A stretch of 64,000 nt of DNA from NCBI RefSeq assembly GCF_027579695.1, contig NC_083570.1, forward strand, positions 3,937,001 through 4,001,000. The letters are read 5' to 3'. Positions 42,497-55,107 of the stretch are shown piece by piece. The first letter of the stretch is position 1; each line of letters opens with the position of its first letter. The translations under genes were made by a program, and so were the position numbers. The notes below the pieces were generated by a model. It was not told where the DNA came from. It did not search any database and saw only the letters and a program-made list of their open reading frames with translations. Source of the stretch: Neoarius graeffei (lineage: Eukaryota > Chordata > Actinopteri > Siluriformes > Ariidae).

Positions 42497-45400
42497 AATT
42501 TTATTGATCCCTTTGGGAGGGTTCCCTCAGGGAAATTAAAATTTCAGTAGCATCATTATAGGATAAACAGAGAACAGAATAGAAAAAAGAGAGAACTTCT
42601 AGATAAATTTAGTCTTTAGAAAACTTCTAGATAAATAAATTAAGTATTTACATATACATATATATTAAAAAAAGATTTGAAAAAAGTCCAGCAGGAGAGG
42701 TATTGCACATTTTTATTGCACATTGTCCAGTATTGCTTTTTGTCAAGCTAGGCTACTGCTCCTTCCCGTCCTCTGTCCTCCTGTCCCCCCCCCGAGAGGA
42801 GTTGTACAGTCTGATGGCGTGAGGGACAATGGAGTTTTTAAGTCTGTTAGTCCTGCACTTGGGAAGGAGCATTCTGTCACAGAATGCTGAACAGGCTCCT
42901 CTGGTTGCTGATGACGGTGTGCAGAGGGTGACTGGCATCATCCGTGATGTTCAGTAGTTTGTCCATAGACCTCTTCTCTGCCACTGTCACCAGAGACTCC
43001 AGCTTCATGCCAACCACAGAGCTGGCCCGCCTGATCAGTTTGTCCAGCCTGGATGTGTCCTTCTTGGATGTGCTGCCCCCCCAGCACACCACGGTGTAAA
43101 ACAGGACACTGGTGACCACAGACGGATAGAACATCCACAGGAGTTTCCTGCAGATGTTAAAGGACTGCAGCCTCCTCAGGAAGTATAGCCTGCTCTGTCC
43201 TTTCCTGTACAATTGGTTGGTGTTGCAAGTCCAGTCCAGCTTGCTGTCCAGCCACAGCCCGAGGTACTTGTAGGAATCCACAGCCTCCACCTCGACTCTC
43301 TCGATCAGAACTGGTAATGACCTTGGTCTGGACCTCCCAAAATCGATGACCAGCTCCTTGGTCTTCGAGGTGTTGAGCTGCAGATAGTTCCTGTTGCACC
43401 AAACAGCAAAGTCCCTCACCAGGCTCCTCTACTCCTCCTCTCTGTTGTCCCTGATACACCTCACAATGGCTTTGTCATCGGCGAACTTCTAAACATGACA
43501 CAGCTCTGAGTTGTAGCAGAAGTCTGCGGTATACAGGGTGAAGAGAAGAGGGGCCAGCACTGTGCCCTGGGGTGCTACAGTGCTGCTAATCACAGTGCCA
43601 GACATGATGTCCTTCAGCCTGATGTACTGTGGCCTGCTGGTGAGGTAGCTGGAGATCCAGGTGACCAGGCAGGGGTCCACTCACATCCTGTTCAGTTTGT
43701 CCTGAAGCATAAGGGTCTGGATGGTGTTGAAGGCACTCGAGAAGTCCAAGAAGAGGATCCTCACTGTGCCATTTCCCTGATCCAGATGCGAGTGGGCTCG
43801 GTGTAGCAGGTAGAGGATGGCATCTTCCACACCAACACCTGCCCGGTATGCAAACTGCAGACAGTCCTGGGCATGTTACACCTGGGGTCTGAAGAGGCTG
43901 AGGAAGAGCCGCTCCAACATCTTCATCAGATGTGAAGTGAGTCCCACCGGTCGGAAGTCATTCAGCTAGCTGGACTGGTTCTTCTTGGGAACTGGAACAA
44001 TATATGATGTCTTCCAGAGGGTGGGTACTCTCCCCTGCTGCAGGCTGAGGTTGAAGATGCATTGGAGTGGTTCACCCAGTTCAGCAGCGCAGGTCTTCAG
44101 TAGTCAGGGACACACCTTGTCCAGGCCTGCTGCTTTCCTGTGGTGAAGCTTCCTCAGTTGACCTCTGACCTGGTCTGCAGTAATGCATGGAGGAGTCTGT
44201 GTTGAGGTGGGGGGAGGGGGAGGCTGCTGCAATGACTGGGGGGAGGTGTGTTGAGGGAAGAGGGAGAGATGGCTGCAGTGAGGGGGAGGGTGGGTGGTTG
44301 AACCGGTTGAAGAAGTCATTCAGCTCGTTTGCCCTCTCCACTGTCCCCTCAACGACTCTGGTCTTTGTGTTGTGGCCTGTGATGGTTTTCACACCTTCCC
44401 AGACCTCCCTCATGCTGTTCTCCTTCAGCTTCTGCTCCACCTTTCTCCTGTAGCTGTCCTTAGCTTCCCTCACGCAACGTTTCACGTCCTGCTGTGCTGC
44501 TTTCATTGCCTCCCTGTCTCTGCTCCTGAAGGTGGCCTTCTTCCTGTTGAGGACAGCTTTGACTTCCTGTGTTACCCATGGCTTGTTATTAGGGTAACAC
44601 CGTACAGTCTTAGCAGGGGAGACCACATCTGCACAGAAGTTGAGCTAATCCGTCAGACAGTGTGTCAGGCCCTCTATGTCCTCACAGTGTGGGCTAAGCA
44701 GCACATCCCAGTCCATGGTGTCATAACAGTCTCTGAGGGCATCTTCCATTTCAGGGGACCACCTCCTGATGGAGCTAATTTGGACCAGGGGGGTGTACTT
44801 CGGCTGTAGACGAACCAGGTTGTAGTCAGACTTCCCTAGTGGGGGATGGGTGTGACTCTGTATGCATCCCTCACATTAGCATACAGCAAGTCAGTTGTTC
44901 CATTGCTCCTACTTGGACAGTCCACAGCCTGGTAAAAAGCAGCCCAAGTAGAGTCCAAAGTAGCATGATTAAAGTCCCCAGAAACGATCATAAATGCCTC
45001 AGGGTGCTGTGTCTGCAGCCTTGCTGTGACAGAGTGAATCCTCTCACATGCAGCAGCTGCGTCTGCCCTTGGAGGGATGTAAACACAGGTGGTGATCACG
45101 TGACTGAACTCCCTCAGCAGATAATATGGCCGCAGGCTAATGGCTAGCAGCTCCAAGTCTGGGCAACATAAGATTGTCTTTACAGAGATATGTCCCGGGT
45201 TACACCAGTGGTTGTTCACATAAATGTTGAGTCCCCCACCTTTGCCTTTCCCGCATGCTTTAGTGTCTCTGTCAGCTCTCACAACAGTGAATCCCCGCAG
45301 GTCCACGTTAGCATCCGGTACGAGATGTGTTAGCCATGTCTCCATCAAGATAAATAAGCTGTTCCCCTGGTAAATCCGCTGGTTGTTCAGTGCGGATAGC

Positions 45401-45780
45401 TCGTCGACCTTGTTCAGCAGCGAGTTCACATTCCCCATAATAACGGAGGGATTGGATGGTTTGCAGCACCGCCGGTTGTCCACTAGCCTAGCCTTCAGCT
45501 TAGCCCTGGCTTTGCAGCCACTGGGTCTCCTCCTCAGCTCCACCGGGATGGGGTGTCATATCCTGGCTCGTCCCATTGTTTTCACGGCCAGCAGTTCCTT
45601 TCTCGAATAAGCAAGAAAACTGGCTCCTGGTTGCGTGTTAAAGTTAAAAATATCCATGTGATATGAAGAAAAACACTATGTCTTCATAAGAAGAGCAGAA
45701 ATGTAAAAAGGTGGAAAAAAGAGGTTTAAAGAACTAAAAACTACAGAGCTACTGGAGAGGCAGCCGTCTTCCACAGCACC
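42497..45780 (-). mobile_element. Jockey-superfamily LINE, full length, dead
   Basis: Most complete 5' part of the family. The endonuclease is open over 235 codons (44836-45543: VIMGNVNSL, LFILMETWL, VVRADRD, MIVSGDFNHATLDS). The reverse transcriptase is split by frameshifts and stops (ISSTVAPQGTV, LQLNTSKTKELV, RLDKLIRRASSVVG). The 5' UTR ends near 45775 in the Tc1 terminal repeat. Confidence 0.87.
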
Positions 45781-45847
45781 ACTACACTTTTTCTATGCAG
45801 AAATCTAGAAAATTCAAAAGGGTTCACAAAATTTCAAGCACCACTGT
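45781..45847 (+). mobile_element. Tc1 terminal repeat tip
   Basis: Ends 'ttcaagcaccactgta', the outer end of the Tc1 that starts at 40865, separated from its body by the LINE. Confidence 0.85.
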
Positions 45848-46188
45848 AGTATAGGGTGACCAGATTTCTCTAGTCTGAAACCGGGACACTTTTGCGCGTG
45901 ACCATGCTCGTGCACGCACACCTTTTTTTTACGTAAACGTGACACTCAGAGAGGTGCTCTATCATTTTGTTGAAGCTCACATTTATCAACATCTCACATG
46001 AAATAAAACAAGCAGGCATTTTTGTTATCTAGTAGCATAGTGGTATACAGATCAGTTAAATTATGGTCAGACAACAGATTTTGTAATGGCTGAGAATAGG
46101 CCAGGCTATGTCCATAGGCCAAATTTAAACTGATTTATTTCACCTGTTTGTGAGAACACCAAGAAGAATGCATATGCACATGTAGGCT

Positions 46189-46558
46189 CATCATCATTAT
46201 CATTATCTCTAGCCACTTTATCCTTCTACAGGGTCGCAGGCAAGCTGGAGCCTATCTCAGCTGACTACAGGCGAAAGGCAGGGTACACCCTGGACAAGTC
46301 GCCAGGTCATCACAGGGCTGACACATAGACACAGACAACCATTCACACTCACACCTACGGTCAATTTAGAGTCACCAGTTAACCTAACCTGCATGTCTTT
46401 GGACTGTGGGGGAAACCGGAGCACCCGGAGGAAACCCACGTGGACACGGGGAGAACATGCAAACTCCACACAGAAAGGTCCTCGCTGGCCATGGGGCTCA
46501 AACCCGGACCTTCTTGCTGTGAGGCGACAGCGCTAAGCACTACACCACCGTGCCGCCC
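46189..46558 (-). mobile_element. SINE with perfect target duplication
   Basis: Complete copy flanked by the 11-bp duplication acatgtaggct (46178-46188 and 46559-46569), inside the larger TIR element. Confidence 0.9.
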
Positions 46559-46816
46559 ACATGTAGGCTATATCTCTAAAATTGTATGCACTATAGCATG
46601 AACTTAAAAAGTAGATATGTGACCTCAACATAGCCTCGGTCAGAATCAACCTTACTAACTATTTCCCACAACTGAATAAATAAAGCAAGAATAGTGAACA
46701 ATTTAATGGAAGGTGCAACAGGCTGTTCAACACAGCAATATGGCCAAACTGTCAGAATGGTATGTTAAACAGAAACAAAAAAGAGACAAGTGATTTGAGA
46801 ATATATACCGGTACCT

Positions 46817-47412
46817 CGGAAGCCGAGAGAGACCCTTCATATAATCCTTTTTTTTTTATTCACCTTGTTATCCTGAGATAACGACATAATTATTTCAGGA
46901 TGTCGAGAAAACAACACAACTAATTCGAGATCTCAAGAAAACAAAACAATTATTTCATGATCTCGAGTAAACAGCTGAGAAATGGTTCATTCAGGTGCGC
47001 CAAGAGACTTGTGATATGCTGACTTTGGGGCTATTTCTCATTCTGTATAGACGCAACTTTGGTCATTAGAATGGAATAATCGATCACCTAATAAGGCAAT
47101 ATTTTGATCAGGGGTTGACACAGGGAGAGATTGCATTAAGTCTTTTAATAAGGGATAATTTCAAAATTAGTCCACGGCACCTCTGCAGAAGACTGGCCCG
47201 GCTTCGTCTCTACCGATGGAGATACAGTGATCCAGCTGAGATCATGAAATAATTGTTTTGTTTTCTCGAGATCTCGGAATAACGGTTTTGTTTTCTCGAG
47301 ATCTCGAATTAGTTGTGTTGTTTTCTTGAGATCCTGAATTAATTATGTCATTATCTCGGGATAACAAGGTGAATAAAAAAAAGATTATATGAAGGGCCTC
47401 TCGCGGCTTCCG
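46817..47412. mobile_element. Element with ~150-bp inverted arms and a fossil HTH-like frame
   Basis: The ends CGGAAGCCG and following 'ttcatataatc', 'ttattcaccttgttatcc' are mirrored at about 47265-47412. The arms hold repeated 'ctcgagatctcg'-type words. The centre (about 47084-47250) reads IIDHLIRQYFDQGLTQGEIA then ISPRHLCRRLARLRLYRWRY, resembling a helix-turn-helix DNA-binding segment of a transposon protein. Confidence 0.65.
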
Positions 47413-47994
47413 TAAATATACACTCAAACAAAACAGCAGTAAAGGAGGAGAGGGGCGACAGCCTGAGGAAAGCCCCCACAGGAGCGCACAGCATTTGCAA
47501 CATAGGCTACCCAACTCAGTACAAGAACAAAACACTTACAGTGTGTGCAGTAGGCTTCGTGCACATTGTTCTGCACCTCTCGGAGGAAGGGGTAGGTGCC
47601 CTGTAAACCTCTGGAAAAGGTACATTTTCTTTTCAGCATAATTGCTGCGGCATTACTGCTGCTAGCTGCTACACAAAGAACATTCGTGCCAGTTAATGTT
47701 TATTTTATTGTTGCATGGCAACACGTTCTGCTGTCTGGAATAATGTGGCTAAATAAACACCCATGCCACAGGGCCAGGGGGCAGTAACCAGGAAAGTTTG
47801 CGATTCCTGTCAATTCATCAAAATAGTAAATGCAGACATTTCTCCGCTAATGATTCCCACGCTGCTCAGTCGCAAACGTTGTGAGTGGTGAAAACCAGGA
47901 CATATCCGTGTCCCAACAGACTTTTGTCGGGACTCGGGACACACAACCCCAAATCGGGACTGTCCCGGTAAAACCGGGACATCTGGTCACCCTA

Positions 47995-49050
47995 AATAAA
48001 GAAACCATTTAATGACCTAAAACCCTGATTTGGAACAGAGTGTGTGAGGGTTTCTGAAATACATGAGGGTGCAGATCCACTGAGAGCTCTGTAAACCTGT
48101 CAGAGAGTTTATGATGGAAGATTTCAGGAAAGAAAAGACAGAGATGAGAATTGTGTGAACAGTAGTTTCAGCAGCAGAGGGCACAAATGAGCAGTCGTGG
48201 AAATGCCAAAATGCCATTATCTGTCTATAAACGCTTTAAAAATAGAGATCTTTTGGTGATTTTATGTAAATTTTGGCACCTTTTAGTGAGTCTGTGCTGT
48301 TAAAATCATTGGAGTGTCAACTGTTTGTGTGTATTTGGTACATTAGTGATGTTTAAAGCTTGTTGGTGCCTAATGCTAACTGGTTAGCCTGTGTGAGTAG
48401 AATGGTGATGTCTGATGGAGTGCAGTAGCTTTACATGGTGAACATTTTACAGTCTCTCTGTCACTAGTATTGGGAGTTATTGCTAAAGATAATATAGTTC
48501 ATAAATCTGAATGAACTGAATCTTGTGTTAATTATTTTTATTTCAGTTGTTTTCCATGAGTGTGAATGTGTATGAGGAGAAAATTAGGAGCAGAAGTGGA
48601 GTAAAGACTTTATCTGAGTTTATAAAACACTATAAAGCACAAGCAAATCTCCAAACTTTTATTGACTGCATTTTCATTTCTATCATTACAATGAGCTCTT
48701 TATAAATCAAAGATACAAAACATCTTTTTTTTCCTTTTCACTGGATATCAAGTCAATTATTCTTGTTTCTGTGCTTTAATTATATTTAAAACTTCCAATC
48801 AAATCCATTTTAGTAAAATGTAGAGCTGCAACTGCTGATTATTCTGATATTCAATTCATCTGTCAACTATTTTTCATTAATTGATTTGTTTATTCATTTT
48901 TAATACAACAATATATAAAATATATATTTGCAGCATTTTAATCAGCTCTAGTACAGAACTCTTTCTGAACTTGGCTGAATTAAATAACAGTTCACTAACT
49001 ACAATACAACCTTACTGACATTTATCAGATAATCTCTAACATTTATCAGA
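47995..49050. other. Inverted TRIM 5' flank, no gene seen
   Basis: Reverse complement of 32030-33110. It stops at 47995, where the TIR element begins, so the RING exon that should follow is absent. Confidence 0.7.
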
Positions 49051-49610
49051 TAATCTCTAAGTTCCAGAAAGAACGGGGCATGTTTACCACTGTGTTCCAT
49101 CACCTCTACTTTTAACAACACTCTGTAAACGTTTGGGAACTGAAGAGCCTGCTGTCGTTTTGGAAGTGAAATGTTGTCCCATTCTTCCCTGATATATACT
49201 TTCAGTTGCTCCTTCATCAAGTTTTCTATTTTGTTTAATCTGCGCCAGATGTTTTCAGTGGGAGACAGATCTGGATTTCAGGCAGGCCAGTTTAGCACCC
49301 AGACTCTTTTATGACTGAGCCATGCAGTTGTAATGCATGCAGAATGCGGTTTGACTTTGACTTGCTGAAATAAGCCAGGCCTTCCCTGAACAAGACATCA
49401 TCTGGATGTTGCTCCAAAAACTGTAAATATAATTCAGCATTAATGGTGCCTGCCCAGATGTGCACTCTACCCATGCCATGTGCACTAATGCACCCACATA
49501 CCATCATAGATGCTGGCTTTTGAACTGTGCACTGATAACAAGCTGGATGGACAGTCCCTATACTCTTTAGCCTGGAGGATGCAGTGTCAATGATTTTCAT
49601 TTGTGAAAAA
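49051..49610 (-). pseudogene. Tc1-family transposase relic (second family)
   Basis: Minus strand: MMVCGCISAHGMGRVHIWAGTI, NAELYLQFLEQHPDDVLF, LNWPA, LKVYIREEWDNISLPKRQQ. Inverted and longer counterpart of 31262-31780. Frameshifts and stops are frequent. Confidence 0.75.
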
Positions 49611-51139
49611 GTTACTGAAGAGGCAACATTGCTGTGAGAATCACTTATTCACAATCTCCCTTTTCTACAACAGCAACTCTGACAGAAGTACAGCTACAGT
49701 TATAACATGTGTATACACTCATTCTAATGAGTTAGCATTTCTACATTTTCAGCTCATTCATCAGGACTTACACAGAGAAAACGCCACACCACATAATCTA
49801 GGACAACTAATAAACAGATCAAAAATGTGTAATTTAACAAAGAAAATCTAATTACTTTTTTTAAAAAGTGGAGATTCTGCAGTTGCTGCACACCCACCCC
49901 TCTTCTAAAGGGGATGAGGTGCAGTGGGTGAAGATGTTCCACCAAAAGCAAGAGTTTTTTCATTAACTTGGCTATTCGTGCATAAAAATGCTTTTTATCT
50001 TTCTTGAGCCCCAACTCATAAATCTAAGCTTGAAGGTTGATTATATAGATGGTAATTACATTTTAAGCTTGGGTTTTATAAAGCTCATGAGCTGACATCG
50101 TTCCTGCTTAGAATTATGACTAGGATACAATCAATCTCAGAATTCCAAACATGACTTCACAAGGGGGTCCATTTCAGTATTACGAACTTTTCTGGATAAC
50201 AAACTATTTGGACGTCCCCCAAGGAGTTGATTATAGTGGGGTTGTAGTGTGTTTTATTTTAATATAGTGTGAAATTAAAATGTTGTTCTGTTCTGGCTTT
50301 ATTACTGTTTATTAGTTATTTAATGAGAGGCTGCTTAATATGAAACAAATAGAAATTTATTATGCTAAAGTCATGAGAGATCATTTTCTTTTTAAAATTT
50401 GAGTTTCTTGTCTGACAGTTAATTTTTAACATTCCCTTTTTAAAAGTAGACGGCCTTTTGATTTCATAAAATCGCTGAAATTTAGTTCTCTCTCAAATTT
50501 GGTCATTGTGATATATGGTTATTTCTGTAATATATATATATAAACCCAGGCCATTTTGTGGCTGGTAAGTTATTTATTTTGAGGGGATTCCTCGCAAATA
50601 ATGTGCAAGAAATCACTCGCTTCGCGCAGTCAAGCAGACAGAGGAAGTCCAGTGTGCGCCTGCGCAGGTTTTCATTGACCATGCACTGACCCAGTTACGT
50701 CATTTTGCCCTGAGATGATGAGCTAATCTCAATAATATTCGCATTGCAACTTCAGTATTCAAGTTGTGACAGAAAATATGATGGAGCCAGTGGACCGTAC
50801 ACCTCAAATGCTGGTTAGTCTGTTTCTCCCTATCGTAAATATTGTAATTAGTGAAGAACATGCTGCAATTAGCCCGAATATGTATCTTTTTGAGGCGAAC
50901 TTGAACCTGGTCACTCATCTTGTTGAAGTCCTTTTTTCACTGAGCGTATTCTAGCCAATTATTCAGAACAAAAATTATGTATTGATTTCACAATGTAAAT
51001 ATTATTCCCGTGCATTAGATAGTTTACGTAGAAGATTCTTTTTTTATCATTGCGATGGTGAAGACCGCTGAGCAAAAATGTGTGTAATTAGGCTATGCAC
51101 CTATATTGCACAACTTCTGGTGAACAACCTCTCGTGTGT
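49611..51139. other. No recognisable gene
   Basis: AT-rich sequence without a consistent coding frame. The stretch 50985-51139 matches TRIM 3' flank (inverted 39300-39450). 50560-50720 is locally GC-rich (cttcgcgcagtcaagcagac) and looks like another repeat, not identified. Confidence 0.5.
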
Positions 51140-51312
51140 AGTATGAATTTCTTCCCCTGGCTGAAATCACGTTGGTGCAGTGGCACACAGTTTATTTTGA
51201 ACCTGCTAAAAAGCGTGTTTTGTGTTAAGTGACAGTTTAAAAAATAAAAACTAAAGTGACATTGAGCCCGCCTGCCTGTTTCAGTGTTCACTATATAAGC
51301 GAATCTGTTACA
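51140..51312 (+). mobile_element. Solo LTR remnant, GMR1-like
   Basis: 3' part of the LTR seen at 23297-23571 and 38989-39237, in inverted orientation, ending GAATCTGTTACA. The first third is deleted. Confidence 0.65.
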
Positions 51313-51994
51313 TTCATCTTTTTGATTTTTGTATTTGCTCATGTTTTTGCCAAACGTAGTGATCAGAAGTAATAGCTTTTGGAATATGAACCCTCCACTA
51401 CATTTGTAATGCCACTAATACACTTTCCTAAACTCGACTTTTGTATAACCTCGTGAATTTCCTGTATAACCCACCCGTTTCAGACATGAGCCTGAGTAGA
51501 GAAAAAAATCTTTAAAGTTTGATTGAAGGAGTGACAGGATGTCTGATCTGTTCTCTCAGGTTGCAAATTTGTATCCCACAACAGGGAAACCCCGCCACGT
51601 TATGCATGACATAGCATCTTGGATTAGGTCACGGTGAGGCAAGAAAAAAATGGCAGAGAATTTAGGGCCACGTGGCTCAAAATTCATTAATTGTTCTTTT
51701 AGGGAAAAAAAGTAATAAATTTTGAAGTCCGAGTTTCGAATTCAGTAGCATTCGGTCCACTAAAAAAGAATTGGGTGTCAGGGAAAATTATTTTTATGGC
51801 CTAAATTAAAAAAAATCTGAGAGGCAGTCTAACTTTAATTATTATACATTTACATTATACATGCTTTAACTTAAATAATAAAGTGACTGTTTTTTGTCCA
51901 GCTGGATTGTGTTCTAATAAAACAGACGATTGACCAACAACGTGGCAACGTGCAGGAATTTTACATAAAAAAAAAAACAACACACTTGTTTTTA
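51313..51994. other. TRIM 3' flank, inverted; no gene seen
   Basis: Reverse complement of the region downstream of the intact TRIM genes, with a 200-bp unshared piece around 51345-51550. Confidence 0.55.
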
Positions 51995-52625
51995 CTATGG
52001 ATCACACAATCTCACAGTAGAACCAGAAAACCAGTAGAACGCTAACCCAGAAACTTTGAAGAACCCAAACCCAGCATATAGAGTCTGAGTGAATGTGGTG
52101 TGGACTCTGTGGAGGAGCTTCATCGTGTCAGAGACGCTGTAGAAGGACAGAGTTCCTGCACTGTGATCCACATACACTCCTATTCTGGAGGCTGATGGAA
52201 CTCTGAGATCAGTCTTAATGTTGTTGTGCCAGAAAGAAAGAGAAGAAGAAGAACACCACAGACTCCAGGACTGATTGTTGCCTCCAAACCCACACTCATC
52301 ACCCAGTCCTTTCCTGCTGATGTCTTTATATGAGACTGATATGGAGACACCACCAGCACCGCTCCACTCCACCTCCCAGTAACAACGTCCACTCACACTC
52401 TCCTTACACAACACCTGACAGTTGGAATCAAATCTCTCTGGATGATCAGAGTAACGCTGCTCTCTCCCACTATCTCTCACCGCTCTGTTCTTCTCAGACA
52501 GAATGAGGTGACGATGTGCCATGTTGGGATCCAGAGTCAGATAACAGAAATCTAAAATAAAAGAGAAAAACAAACTGAACAATGTGAACATGTTGGATTT
52601 AATTCACACAGTATATTTATATGAA

Positions 52626-52683
<58 letters not shown>

Positions 52684-53492
52684 GATGTACATTTCAGAAA
52701 CTCTTCTCTGCTCTGTGGTTCTGGTCCTGAAATGATCTGAACTGCTGCAGCTGTGGAGAGAAAAATGGAAACATGAGTTTGTGTAAAAGATGGAAAGAGT
52801 TTAAAGTGATCCAGTCAGTTTATTCATTTTAAATCAGTGTTTTAGTTCAAAGTGTCGGGTGAATAAAGTGTCTGCGGAAAAGAAAGCAGGAGCATCGCTA
52901 AGAAATAACACATCACTGTGTTTCTCCAGCAGGAACAGCTCCTCTTACCATGTGGAGGGATTTTGTTGAATTCCTCCTCACAGAATTCCTCGAGTCTCTT
53001 TTTCAGATCTGAGAGAGAATTCCTCACTCCATCAAATGAGAGATGTTGATGGACAGTGACGCTGGATGTGTGAAAGAATGGTCTTTCCAATGGAGGAGAG
53101 TGATGTCCAGAAGCTAAAACCTACAGAAAGCAAATGAAATGTAAAACCCACTTGTGATGTCAGACAGGGACATTTATTGTTCCCTTAATGAGAGGTGTTT
53201 TAGAGAGTGTGTGAGGAACAGCTGGCTCTGTAGATCAGACAGTGAGTGTTACCTGGAGGAAATGGATGTGATCGTGTGTGTGTGAAAGCTGCTCCAGCTC
53301 AGTGACTCTCCTCTGAAGATCAGCAATCTCCTGCTCCAGTTGCTCCAGGAGTCGTTCAGCTCGACTCAGTTCAGCCTTCTCCTGATCTCTGATCAGCTCC
53401 GTCACCTCCCAGCGCTTTTTCTCCATGGAGCTGATCAGCTCAGTAAAGATCCTCTCACTGTCCTCCACTGCTGTCTGTGCACTGAGCTGTTA

Positions 53493-53534
<42 letters not shown>

Positions 53535-53734
53535 TTTAAAGCTCATCTATCATTCCCTCTCTTACTGGGACTGTAAATGACTCGTTGTCCATGTTGTGAG
53601 TGTTTCTAGGAGCAGCTCTGTCTCTGCTCACTGCTCACCTTTATAGTGTTCACAGCCTGTTTCAGCTCCTGCACCTTCTTCTGCTTCTCCTGGATTCTCT
53701 GCTGGGATTTCATCTGCTCCTTCTTTAACTCACT
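51995..53734 (-). CDS. RING-less TRIM gene: coiled coil plus SPRY, open
   Basis: Minus-strand exons: 53639-53734 (96 bp), 53253-53486 (234), 52949-53120 (172), 52691-52750 (60), 51995-52551 (557, ending TAG). Together they give 372 uninterrupted codons in the frame used by the intact genes, with all GT-AG sites present. The SPRY keeps LTLDPNM, YWEVEW, SYKDISRKG and [13 protein letters not shown]. No RING/B-box exon is found upstream to the window edge; GMR1, Tc1 and LINE sequence fill that side. It is either a 5' truncated pseudogene or a gene whose first exon was replaced. A RING-less product could act as a dominant-negative partner through the coiled coil, which is inference only. Confidence 0.8.
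52627..52681. repeat. (TG)n microsatellite in TRIM intron
   Basis: About 27 TG units in the intron between the 60-bp exon and the SPRY exon. Much shorter in the intact paralogs (21731-21745, 37780-37788). Confidence 0.95.
53494..53532. repeat. (CA)n at TRIM exon 3 acceptor
   Basis: TG repeat in gene sense, ending nine bases before the 234-bp exon. Confidence 0.95.
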
Positions 53735-53886
53735 CTGAGGACAAATAAAATACATTCAGCTTTTTATACAGTACGAGCGAACTGGTTCCATATTAATGTC
53801 AGTTCAAAGTACATTCATGTTTCTTACAGCTGTGAATGTTCTGTTCTCTGTGTGTTTTATTTTGTGTGGATTTTTTTGTTTTTTTT

Positions 53887-54090
53887 TGTGGCAATGAGGG
53901 TGTGGTCAAGCATCAGTTTGTGAACAGAGGGTGGGGCCAGGGAAGGTGAGTGGCAAATTGTTCTCACCTGTTGGTAACTCATGTGTGTGTGCGTGCGTGT
54001 GTGTGTGTTTTGCAAGAATGACAGAGTAGTGAAAAAAAAGGGGAGAGCGAAGAGGTGGTCGTCTCCCGATTAGAGAACGCATGTATGTAC
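53887..54090 (+). mobile_element. GMR1 LTR fragment, second alpha copy
   Basis: Copy of 1068-1280, with a shorter TG repeat. Confidence 0.75.
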
Positions 54091-54214
54091 GTATATCATA
54101 TTTATTGTTAACGCTTAAAACTATTACTATGCCATTCTTGAGGTTGCAGGCATTTATAAATAAAAAGTGAGGCCATGGCTCTGCGTATCTCCTTTAAAAA
54201 CTTTAAAAATTTGG

Positions 54215-55107
54215 AAGTTTGTAAGTGAAGACAAATGTAATTGGGATAAATGTCTCAAGTCCCTGTTATTTGCAGTACAAGAGGTCCCACAAGCCTCTGC
54301 TTGATTCTCCCCATTCAAATTATTATATGGGTGCAAGCCTCGTGGCATTTTGGATGTGCTGTGGGAAAATTGGGAGGAGGGACCTTCAAACAGTAAAAAT
54401 GAAATTCAGTATGTTCTCAGCCTGTATGCAAAGCTCCACACACTCAGTCACTTAACCCAGGAGAATTTATGGCAGACACAAGAATGTCAGGCCTGGCTGT
54501 ACAACAGGCGTGCGTGTCTTAGAGAATTCACAGCGGGAGATATAGTGCTTGTATGATTGCCCACTTTGAGCTCAAAATTTATCGCTGTCACGGGCCCTTT
54601 GAGGTCACACGGCAAATCGGGGATGTCGACTATGGGGTGAGGTGAATGGATAGGGGCAGAGCACTACAAATATACCACCTCAACCTACTAAAACCTTGGA
54701 ATGAGTGGGTCCCCATGGCATTGGCATCAGTTGTTCCAGAGAGGACAGAGCTGTGGCCAGATGTAAAAAAAATAGTGAACACTCGAGCCACTCTGGTCCC
54801 CTGTGGAGACCACCTCTCATCAGCCCAACTCACGGAGGTTGCCAAGTTGCAAGTGGAGTTTTCCAACATGTTCTTGCCCCTTCCTGGCCACACTCACCTC
54901 ATAGAACACCACATTGAGATGCCACCAGGGGTGGTAGTGCATTGCCACCCAAACCACTTGCCCGAACACAAGAAAGTGATGGTTTGGGATGAACTCAAGG
55001 CAATGCTCAAAATGGGAATAATCAAGGAGTCCCACAGTAATTGGAGCACACTGGTGGTCTTGGTCCCCAGGACCGACGGGTCAGTCCAGTTCTGTGTGGA
55101 CTATAGG
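54215..55107 (+). pseudogene. GMR1 integrase end and RT start, second alpha copy
   Basis: Copy of 1405-2297 with a handful of substitutions. The same stops are present, so the frame was dead before the duplication. Confidence 0.8.

Larger units (their letters stand above)
45852..47994. mobile_element. Large TIR element (TAGGGTGACCAGA termini) with nested insertions
   Basis: The termini TAGGGTGACCAGAT are inverted and continue into 'accgggaca' repeats at both ends. No transposase was recognised in the 2.1 kb, so it is non-autonomous or eroded. It contains a SINE (46189-46558) and a second TIR element (46817-47412). The left flank is the Tc1 tip of beta-2; the right flank is inverted TRIM 5' flank. 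The superfamily is not assigned. Confidence 0.7.
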
